Source of the DNA: Cupriavidus sp.
Lineage (GTDB): Bacteria > Pseudomonadota > Gammaproteobacteria > Burkholderiales > Burkholderiaceae
Direction of reading: 5' to 3'
NCBI GenBank assembly: GCA_013362725.1
Contig: JABFVP010000154.1
Coordinates: 1-5,373, forward strand
Length of the DNA stretch: 5,373 nucleotides
The notes under the pieces are model-generated. The model did no database searches, was not told the DNA's origin, and worked only from the letters and a program-made list of their open reading frames with translations. Each line of letters begins with the position of its first letter. The first letter of the stretch is position 1. Shown one piece after another: positions 1 through 4,411 of this stretch. The position numbers and the translations under genes were made by a program.

Positions 1-411
1 CGCGCCGGGCTGGCGCTGCAATACCTGGACGGCGCCACCCCGGCGGCCGAGCGCACGCGCCGCGTCGCCGCGTTCCAGGCGGGCGAGGGCGATGTCTTCC
101 TGATCAGCCTGAAGGCCGGCGGCTTCGGCCTGAACCTGACCGCGGCCGACTACGTGATCATCGCCGACCCGTGGTGGAACCCCGCCGCCGAAGACCAGGC
201 CATGGGCCGCGCGCACCGCATCGGCCAGCAGCGCCCGGTCACGGTGTACCGGCTGATCAATGCCGGCACCATCGAGGAGCGCATCGTCGAGCTGCACCGC
301 GACAAGCGCGCGCTCGCCGACGGCCTGCTGGAAGCGGACGACGCCAATGCCGCTGGCACCGGCGCGCCGCTGCCGGATGTCGACGAACTGGTGGGGCTGC
401 TGCGGCGCTGA
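1..411 (+). CDS. SNF2-family DNA-dependent ATPase/helicase, C-terminal fragment
   Basis: This is the last 136 residues of a gene that begins before the window and reads in frame from base 1 to a TGA at 409-411. What is seen is the end of the second RecA-like (Helicase_C) lobe. Motif V lies at fragment residues 38-49 (LKAGGFGLNLTA), a DPWWNP stretch at 56-61, and motif VI at 66-76 (QAMGRAHRIGQ), which carries the arginines that contact ATP in this family. A TIEERI segment at 90-95 and a C-terminal ELVGLLRR complete the usual ending of bacterial SNF2/HepA-like proteins. Known members use ATP to move along double-stranded DNA and remodel protein-DNA or RNA polymerase complexes in the cytoplasm. 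The N-terminal lobe is outside the window, so the exact subfamily, including whether a SWIM zinc domain is present, cannot be told. The family call is secure. Confidence 0.95.
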   Translation, partial: RAGLALQYLDGATPAAERTRRVAAFQAGEGDVFLISLKAGGFGLNLTAADYVIIADPWWNPAAEDQAMGRAHRIGQQRPVTVYRLINAGTIEERIVELHRDKRALADGLLEADDANAAGTGAPLPDVDELVGLLRR

Positions 412-423
412 GGCGCAGGCCGC

Positions 424-454
424 GCCGTGGCATGTTGCCATATGCCCGCACGGC
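424..454 (+). terminator. GC-rich hairpin after the helicase gene, possible terminator
   Basis: GCCGTG (424-429) followed by GCAT (430-433) pairs with ATGC (442-445) and CACGGC (449-454), leaving an 8-base loop and a 3-base bulge (446-448). It starts 12 bases after the helicase stop codon, where a terminator would sit. The bases that follow are not T-rich, so it is not a textbook intrinsic terminator. It could act with Rho or simply protect the 3' end of the transcript. Confidence 0.4.
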
Positions 455-478
455 ATACCTTCAGGCAAACTCAGTCGT

Positions 479-506
479 TTGGTTTTGGCAGGAACCTTGC
501 TATCTT
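479..506 (+). promoter_or_regulatory. Candidate promoter of the Bug binding-protein gene
   Basis: A TATCTT at 501-506 (4 of 6 matches to TATAAT) is preceded by TGC at 498-500, giving an extended -10 element. A weak -35, TTGGTT at 479-484, sits 16 bases upstream. This AT-richer stretch stands out in a GC-rich gap. Transcription would start near 513, giving a leader of roughly 90 bases. This was found by eye only. Confidence 0.4.
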
Positions 507-514
507 GTTGCGCT

Positions 515-537
515 GGCCCGGGGCTCAGATCCCGGCC
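515..537 (+). other. Possible hairpin at the 5' end of the Bug gene leader
   Basis: CCGGG (518-522) pairs with CCCGG (531-535), and GG (515-516) pairs with CC (536-537) past a single bulged C. The loop is 8 bases. If the proposed start near 513 is right, the hairpin lies almost at the 5' end of the mRNA, where such structures can slow decay. In GC-rich DNA a 7-bp imperfect stem can arise by chance. Confidence 0.25.
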
Positions 538-605
538 ATCGTGCAGGTTCGCCGCGCTGCGCCGCGCCGGGCCGCTTCCTTGTGACATCCACCGACGGTG
601 CCCCC

Positions 606-1625
606 ATGCCCAACTCGTCCCGCCTGCTTCCGCGCTTGTCCTTCCGTTCCGCCGCCCGCGTGGCCGCGCTGTGCGCCGCCGCCGCCGTCAGCACGGTCAG
701 CATGCCTGCCCACGCGCAGGGCGAATGGCCGACGCAGCCGGTGACGATCCTGATGGGCTTCACCGCGGGTTCCGGCGTCGACATCGTCGGCCGCACGCTG
801 CAGGAATCGCTGCAGAAGTCGCTGAAGACCACCATCATCTATGACTACCGGCCGGGCGCCGGCGGCAACGTTGCCTCCGAGGTGGTGGCGCATGCCAAAC
901 CGGACGGCTACACGCTGCTGCTCGGCACCGCCGCCACGCACGGCATCAACCCGGCGCTGTACAAGACCCTGCCGTTCGATGCCGACGCCGATTTCACCCC
1001 GATCGCGCCGCTGGTCGAGGTCTCGAACGTGCTGACGGTCAACCCGGCGGTGCTCGACGTCAAGTCGGTCAAGGAGTTCATCGAGAAGGTCAAGGCCAAT
1101 CCCGGCAAGTACAACTTTGCCTCGACCGGCAACGGCACCGGCACGCACCTGGCGTTTGCCGAGTTCAATGCGCGCGCCGGGCTGGACATGGTGCACGTGC
1201 CCTACAAGGGTGGCCCCGATGCACTGCAGGCGGTGGTGAAGGGCGAGGTGTGCTGCATCTTCAACCAGGTGCAGAGCGTGCTGCCGCAGTTCCGCGCCGG
1301 CAAGGTGCGCCTGCTGGGCGTGACCACCAAACAGCGCGTGCAGGTGATCGCCGATGTGCCGACTATTGCGGAAAGCGGCCTGCCCGGCTTCAACAGCACC
1401 ATCTGGTTCGGCCTGTTCGGGCCCAGGGGGCTGGACCCGAAGAGCGCGCGCAAGGTCAATGACGCGGTCAGGGTGGCGCTGGAAACGCCGGCGATCCGCC
1501 AGAAGCTGATCGATGCCGGCAACACGCCGCGGATCGAAACCGTGGAGCAGTTCAAGGCGACAGTGAAGGCCGACCGCCAGAAGTGGGCGGGCGTGGTCAA
1601 GACCGTGGGCGCTTCGATCGACTGA
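606..1625 (+). CDS. Bug/TctC-family tripartite tricarboxylate transporter substrate-binding protein
   Basis: The 339-residue product is slightly longer than the common 320-330 residues. It opens with a signal peptide: basic N-terminus with R6, R10, R14 and R18, hydrophobic AALCAAAAV, then AHA before Q38, so cleavage is expected after A37 and export is to the periplasm. The mature part has Bug landmarks: FTAGSGVDIVGR at 52-63, YRPGAGGNVA at 81-90, KPDGYTLLLGT at 98-108, DFTPIAPL at 129-136, STGNGTGTHLA at 173-183 and VPYKGGPDAL at 198-207. Known members bind carboxylates or related small organic acids and pass them to a TctA/TctB membrane pair; many betaproteobacterial copies are orphans, and no tctA or tctB is seen here. 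The ligand cannot be read from the sequence. ATG 606 is chosen because it places the signal peptide correctly, although no good Shine-Dalgarno precedes it. C216-C217 follow GEV, where relatives usually have non-cysteine residues. The gene converges on the regulator pair with 31 bases between stop codons. Confidence 0.93.
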   Translation: MPNSSRLLPRLSFRSAARVAALCAAAAVSTVSMPAHAQGEWPTQPVTILMGFTAGSGVDIVGRTLQESLQKSLKTTIIYDYRPGAGGNVASEVVAHAKPDGYTLLLGTAATHGINPALYKTLPFDADADFTPIAPLVEVSNVLTVNPAVLDVKSVKEFIEKVKANPGKYNFASTGNGTGTHLAFAEFNARAGLDMVHVPYKGGPDALQAVVKGEVCCIFNQVQSVLPQFRAGKVRLLGVTTKQRVQVIADVPTIAESGLPGFNSTIWFGLFGPRGLDPKSARKVNDAVRVALETPAIRQKLIDAGNTPRIETVEQFKATVKADRQKWAGVVKTVGASID

Positions 1626-1634
1626 TGCGTGCCC

Positions 1635-1676
1635 CCAGCGCTGGCTGCGGGCGCGGCTAGGCCCGTACCCCCAGCC
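1635..1676. terminator. Inverted repeats in the convergent gap, weak terminator candidate
   Basis: Between and across the two converging stop codons, CGGGC (1648-1652) pairs with GCCCG (1661-1665) over an 8-base loop. GGCTG (1643-1647) can extend the stem by pairing with CAGCC (1672-1676) past a 6-base bulge. A perfect 10-base palindrome, CCAGCGCTGG, lies at 1635-1644. There is no T-run on either strand and part of the structure lies inside the minus-strand gene's last codons. It may serve both directions, but support is thin. Confidence 0.22.
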
Positions 1677-2793
1677 GCGTCAGCAGGTGCGCCAGCTGCG
1701 CCTGCGTGCCGGTGCCGGTCTTGGTGAAGATTGCCTTGAGCTGGGTGCGCCCGGTCTCGCGCCGGATGCCGATCAGCTCGCAGGCCTCGGGCAGGCCGAT
1801 GCCCGACGACAGTTGCAGCGCCAGCCGGATCTCCGCCGGCGTCAGGCCGTAGAGGTCGCGCAATACCGTCGGCAGCGTCATCGGCGCGGCGCCCGGCTCG
1901 TGGATCGCTACCAGCACGGTGGGGCGCTGCCAGTCCAGCGCCAGGTGATGGGCCGGGGGCAGCGGCAACAGGATCACCTGCGCCTGCCTCCCGGCGCCGT
2001 CGACGGCGCGCAGCGCCTGCGCCGGCTGGGCGCTGGCCGGATTGCTCGCCGCGCGCAACGCGTCGGCGAACGGGCGCGACAAAGTCCAGCCGCCATCCTC
2101 CCGCGCCGCCAGCGGCGCCGCGACGCTGGTCTCGATCGACACCGCCGGCAGCAGCCGCCGCACCCAGGTTTCGCCGATGCTGTTGGCCATCAGCGCCTTG
2201 CCGTCGTCGCGGAACACGATCACGCCGAACGGCAGCCGCTCCATCAGCTGCGACGACGCATGCGCCAGCGCCGACACCTGGTGGGTGCGCTCGCGCAGCG
2301 CCATGGCCTGGCGCACGTGCGGAATGGCCCAGTCGAGCGCGCGCGCATCTTCGGGCGAGTAATGGTCGTGGCCATGCGGGCGCTGCAGCGACAGGAACAC
2401 GTCGTAGTGCGGCTGGCGCTCGATCAGGCAGGCCATCACCGACGACTGTTCGATCGGCCGCAGGAACTCGCCGTAGAAAGGCGACTGCCGCATGACCTGC
2501 GGCCCCAGCTCGCGCGAATCGATATACCAGCTGCCCACCGCCATGCGCCGCGCGAACGGCAGCGCCGGGTCGATCGCGGCGAACTGTTCGCGGTACGCGG
2601 CCACGGCTTCGGGCATCGGGTTGACCTCCTGGTGCACCAGCACGCGCTCGTGCACGGTGTCGAGCACGAGCAGATGCGCGTGGCTGCTGCCGCTGACCTG
2701 GCACAGCGCGCTCAGGCTGCGCTGCCAGGCATCGGCGTCGAAAATTCCCTCGTACAGCGCGCGAATGGTGTCGTGCATCTGTGTGTCGCTCAT
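1657..2793 (-). CDS. LuxR-type HTH transcriptional regulator with PAS-like sensory region (downstream paralog)
   Basis: The 378-residue protein probably acts in the cytoplasm as a sensor-regulator. Residues 1-180 are an unassigned sensory region with WYIDSRELG at 89-97 and ERQPHY at 125-130. Residues about 182-300 look PAS-like (FGVIVFRDDGKALMAN at 189-204, then WTLSRPFAD at 236-244 and VILLPLPPAHH at 273-283). A LuxR/FixJ-type helix-turn-helix occupies about 317-372, starting LTPAE, with GIRRETGRTQLKAIFTKTG at 342-360 as the recognition segment. There is no response-regulator receiver domain and no recognisable acyl-homoserine lactone domain. ATG 2793 is preferred because a purine-rich AAGAAGGGA lies just upstream; a GTG at 2829 would add 12 residues. 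It is a paralog of the upstream gene on the same strand: a hand alignment gave 100 of 213 identical residues without a gap at the N-terminus and 48 of 69 at the C-terminal end. A 99-base gap suggests co-transcription. The signal and targets are unknown. Confidence 0.88.
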   Translation of the reverse strand: MSDTQMHDTIRALYEGIFDADAWQRSLSALCQVSGSSHAHLLVLDTVHERVLVHQEVNPMPEAVAAYREQFAAIDPALPFARRMAVGSWYIDSRELGPQVMRQSPFYGEFLRPIEQSSVMACLIERQPHYDVFLSLQRPHGHDHYSPEDARALDWAIPHVRQAMALRERTHQVSALAHASSQLMERLPFGVIVFRDDGKALMANSIGETWVRRLLPAVSIETSVAAPLAAREDGGWTLSRPFADALRAASNPASAQPAQALRAVDGAGRQAQVILLPLPPAHHLALDWQRPTVLVAIHEPGAAPMTLPTVLRDLYGLTPAEIRLALQLSSGIGLPEACELIGIRRETGRTQLKAIFTKTGTGTQAQLAHLLTRLGVRA

Positions 2794-2850
2794 GGCTTCC
2801 CTTCTTCTTACTTCTTTTATTTTTAGCACTTTACCCGCGTGGCCGTGCGC

Positions 2851-2881
2851 GTGCCGCCGGCGCGGCGCCGGCGCGTGGCAC
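2851..2881 (-). other. GC-rich hairpin between the two regulator genes
   Basis: GCCGGCGC (2856-2863) and GCGCCGGC (2865-2872) are perfect inverted arms around one central base. GTGCC (2851-2855) and GGCAC (2877-2881) extend them past a 4-base bulge. In RNA the innermost pairs would open to make a loop. No T-run follows on the minus strand, so full termination is unlikely. It could lower read-through to the second regulator gene or act as an mRNA processing or stability element about 58 bases before that gene's start. Confidence 0.4.
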
Positions 2882-2892
2882 GGCTTGCGGGT

Positions 2893-3996
2893 TCAGCCCT
2901 GTTCCAGCGCCGCGCCCAGGCGCGAGAGCAGATGCGTGAGCTGGGCCTGGCTGTTGCAGCCGGTCTTGTGGAAGACCGCCTTGAGCTGCGTGCGCGCGGT
3001 TTCGTGGCGGATGCCGAGCTGCTGGCTGGCTTCGGGCAGGCCCTGGCCGTGCGCCAGCTGCACGCTCAGCCGGGTCTCGGCCGGCGTCAGCCCGTAGAGG
3101 TCGCGCAGCACGGGGCCGAGCAGCAGTGGCGCGCGGTCCTGCTCGTGCACGATCACCAGCGCGGCCGGTTCCTGCCACTGCGCGGCAAAGGCATGAGACG
3201 GCGGCAGCGGCAGCACGATGACCTGCGCGCTGGCGTCGCCGCTGGTGGCGCGCGCCGCCTGCGCGGCCACGGCCTGGCGCGGGTCGCAGGCGGCCCGGAT
3301 CATGTCGGCGAACGGGCGCGACAGGGTCCAGTCCGACACCTTGCCGGCCGGGTCCAGTCGCCGCGCCCAGCGTTCGCCGGCGCGGTTGCACAACAGCACG
3401 TGGCGTTGCGGCGAAAACACCAGCAGGGCGAAATCGAGCCGTTCCACCAGCTGCGTCGACAGCCGCGCCAGCACCGTCAGCCCGAGCGTGCGGTCGCGCA
3501 TCGCCATGGCGCTGCGCATATGCGGGATGATCCGGTCCAGGCCGCCGGTATCGACGCTCGAGAACAGCGGCTGCCGGCGCGCGCGCTGCATCGAGAAATA
3601 GACTTCGTAATGGGGCTGGCGCTCGACCAGGCAGGCGACGTAGGAGCGCAGGCCATAGCGGTGGAAGAAATCGCGATAGAACGGGTGGCGCGCCATGGTG
3701 CCTTCGCCCAGCTCGCGCGCATCGATATACCAGTCGCCCGGCTGCATGCGCGGCGCGAACTGCTTGGCCGGGTCGATCGCCTGGTAATCCGATTCGTATT
3801 CGGTGAACAGCTCGACCACCGGGTTGACGATCTCGTTGACGCTGATCTGGTCGCGCACCGTATCCCAGACCATCATCGAGGCATGTGCCGCCCCTGCCAG
3901 CCCGGTCAGGGCGCGCAGGCTGTCCTGCCAGGCCCCGGGATCCAGAATGCCCTCGTACAAGCCGCGGATGGCTCCGTGCATGTCGGCTTCATTCAT
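2893..3996 (-). CDS. LuxR-type HTH transcriptional regulator with PAS-like sensory region (upstream paralog)
   Basis: The 367-residue protein has the same plan as its neighbour. The N-terminal sensory region (1-180) contains WYIDARELG at 89-97, HPFYRDFF at 104-111 and ERQPHY at 125-130. A PAS-like part follows (FALLVFSPQRHVLLCN at 189-204, WTLSRPFAD at 223-231, VIVLPLPPSH at 259-268). The LuxR-type helix-turn-helix begins at LTPAE (303) and carries GIRHETARTQLKAVFHKTG at 328-346. Members of this HTH family bind DNA as dimers and usually activate transcription. ATG 3996 is chosen because AAGGGG sits 8 bases upstream and the N-terminus then lines up with the paralog (both reach MH..IR.LYEGI in register). 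The frame stays open to 4314 but that extension has no paralog match and is probably untranslated. The linker after the PAS-like part is 11-14 residues shorter than in the paralog. It is likely the first gene of a two-gene unit. The ligand and operator are unknown. Confidence 0.88.
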   Translation of the reverse strand: MNEADMHGAIRGLYEGILDPGAWQDSLRALTGLAGAAHASMMVWDTVRDQISVNEIVNPVVELFTEYESDYQAIDPAKQFAPRMQPGDWYIDARELGEGTMARHPFYRDFFHRYGLRSYVACLVERQPHYEVYFSMQRARRQPLFSSVDTGGLDRIIPHMRSAMAMRDRTLGLTVLARLSTQLVERLDFALLVFSPQRHVLLCNRAGERWARRLDPAGKVSDWTLSRPFADMIRAACDPRQAVAAQAARATSGDASAQVIVLPLPPSHAFAAQWQEPAALVIVHEQDRAPLLLGPVLRDLYGLTPAETRLSVQLAHGQGLPEASQQLGIRHETARTQLKAVFHKTGCNSQAQLTHLLSRLGAALEQG

Positions 3997-4036
3997 CTGA
4001 CTTACCCCTTGCATTCGCGACAAAGTAATGCGCGGC

Positions 4037-4065
4037 GCCGGTGGTGCGTCCGCTCGCACCCCGGC
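4037..4065 (-). other. Strong leader hairpin upstream of the regulator pair
   Basis: GCCGG (4037-4041) plus GGTGCG (4043-4048) pair exactly with CGCACC (4055-4060) plus CCGGC (4061-4065). This gives 11 base pairs, one bulged base (4042) and a 6-base loop TCCGCT. It lies 41-69 bases before the start codon at 3996, so it would be in the 5' leader of the regulator mRNA if transcription starts further upstream. On the plus strand it is followed by a T-rich but broken tract (4066-4079), so a plus-strand terminator is a weaker alternative. Confidence 0.5.
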
Positions 4066-4094
4066 ATGCTTTGTTGTTCTGGCTGCTTGCAGTG

Positions 4095-4142
4095 GGCCGT
4101 TTGTTAGCCTCTTGTCGGCCGCCGCTTGTCTTGGCCGTTTGT
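4095..4142. repeat. Two direct copies of a 10-base repeat, GGCCGTTTGT
   Basis: GGCCGTTTGT occurs exactly at 4095-4104 and 4133-4142, with start positions 38 bases apart. Between them CTTGTC occurs twice, at 4111-4116 and 4125-4130. The cluster is about 90-150 bases upstream of the regulator start codon, a suitable place for regulator binding. Function is inferred from position alone. Confidence 0.45.
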
Positions 4143-4166
4143 AGACCGGCTCTGGCGTGATTGCGT

Positions 4167-4193
4167 GTCTGATGTAGCAGACGTTGCGTACAT
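4167..4193. promoter_or_regulatory. Overlapping dyads, candidate operator upstream of the regulator pair
   Basis: Two overlapping inverted repeats are present. GTCTG (4167-4171) and CAGAC (4178-4182) flank 6 bases. ATGTA (4172-4176) and TACAT (4189-4193) flank 12 bases, with a palindromic ACGT (4181-4184) exactly at the centre. The second has the 20-22 base size typical of LuxR-family operators, but it does not match a known consensus. It might bind one of the two regulators as an autoregulatory site, or it may be chance. Confidence 0.3.
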
Positions 4194-4248
4194 TACCGCA
4201 CTTGGGGGTCTCGCGGAAAACGCTGGCGCCCCTTCTTTGGTGGGGAGT

Positions 4249-4289
4249 CGGTCCAGGCGAGGCGCCCGTCGGCGCTGGCTGAAGGACCG
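4249..4289. repeat. Inverted repeat with an inner hairpin
   Basis: CGGTCC (4249-4254) is repeated inverted as GGACCG (4284-4289). Inside, GGCGCC (4261-4266) can pair with GGCGCT (4271-4276), one pair being G-U, over a 4-base loop. Together they could form a two-level stem. No gene ends nearby on either strand, so a terminator role is not obvious. It lies upstream of the pgk -10 candidate. Confidence 0.3.
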
Positions 4290-4304
4290 GTTTGTGCATT
4301 GCGG

Positions 4305-4322
4305 GGCGCATCATGGTGCGCC
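4305..4322. repeat. Small perfect hairpin upstream of the pgk promoter
   Basis: GGCGCA (4305-4310) and TGCGCC (4317-4322) form a perfect 6-base stem around TCATGG. It ends 37 bases before the proposed pgk -10 element, so as DNA it could be a regulator site close to the -35 region. Chance is a reasonable alternative in GC-rich sequence. Confidence 0.3.
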
Positions 4323-4359
4323 ACGGTCCGGATTCGGCAAAGCCCCGATCGCGTTCAGG

Positions 4360-4365
4360 TAAAAT
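4360..4365 (+). promoter_or_regulatory. Candidate -10 element for pgk
   Basis: TAAAAT at 4360-4365 matches TATAAT at 5 of 6 positions and stands out in GC-rich surroundings. Transcription would begin near 4372, giving a leader of about 40 bases before the ATG at 4412. No recognisable -35 element was found at 16-18 bases upstream, so activity may depend on an activator or other contacts. Confidence 0.45.
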
Positions 4366-4411
4366 GCCGGTTTCCCCGAATCAGCAGCGAAATCTCGCGC
4401 CATCCACCGTC

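Larger units (their letters stand above)
3997..4411. other. 415-base divergent intergenic region between the regulator pair and pgk
   Basis: No credible gene lies here; the open frames that cross it show no family features and no supported start. It is somewhat less GC-rich than the flanking genes, especially around 4066-4200. It contains a strong hairpin near the regulator start, two copies of a 10-base repeat, overlapping dyads around 4167-4193, a larger inverted repeat at 4249-4289, a small hairpin at 4305-4322 and a pgk -10 candidate. These are entered separately. I could not place a convincing minus-strand promoter for the regulators. Confidence 0.8.

Noticed and set aside
171..605. Upstream in-frame extension of the Bug gene across the helicase end
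   Set aside because: It overlaps the helicase in another frame and would bury the signal peptide; ATG 606 gives a normal secreted protein.
525..1196. Minus-strand open frame of 223 codons opposite the Bug gene
   Set aside because: Antisense of a gene with a full signal peptide and all Bug motifs; no domain features of its own.
1202..2704. Minus-strand open frame of 500 codons in another frame, running through the downstream regulator into the Bug gene
   Set aside because: The translation is A/R/G-rich and it crosses two well-supported genes in the wrong frame or strand.
1687..2826. Plus-strand open frame of 379 codons opposite the downstream regulator gene
   Set aside because: It is an antisense shadow in high-GC DNA with low-complexity R/Q/H-rich translation; the opposite strand encodes a recognisable PAS-LuxR protein.
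2839..4107. Long plus-strand open frame of 422 codons opposite the upstream regulator gene
   Set aside because: Its translation is rich in R, Q, H and A with no domain pattern, as expected for the antisense of a high-GC gene, while the minus strand has clear family motifs.
3997..4314. N-terminal extension of the upstream regulator by 106 residues
   Set aside because: The paralog aligns from the internal ATG at 3996, which has a good Shine-Dalgarno, and the extension crosses a strong hairpin and repeat cluster with no protein-like character.
4126..4362. Small plus-strand frame of 78 codons before pgk
   Set aside because: No ribosome binding site or family features, and it covers inverted repeats and the pgk -10 candidate.
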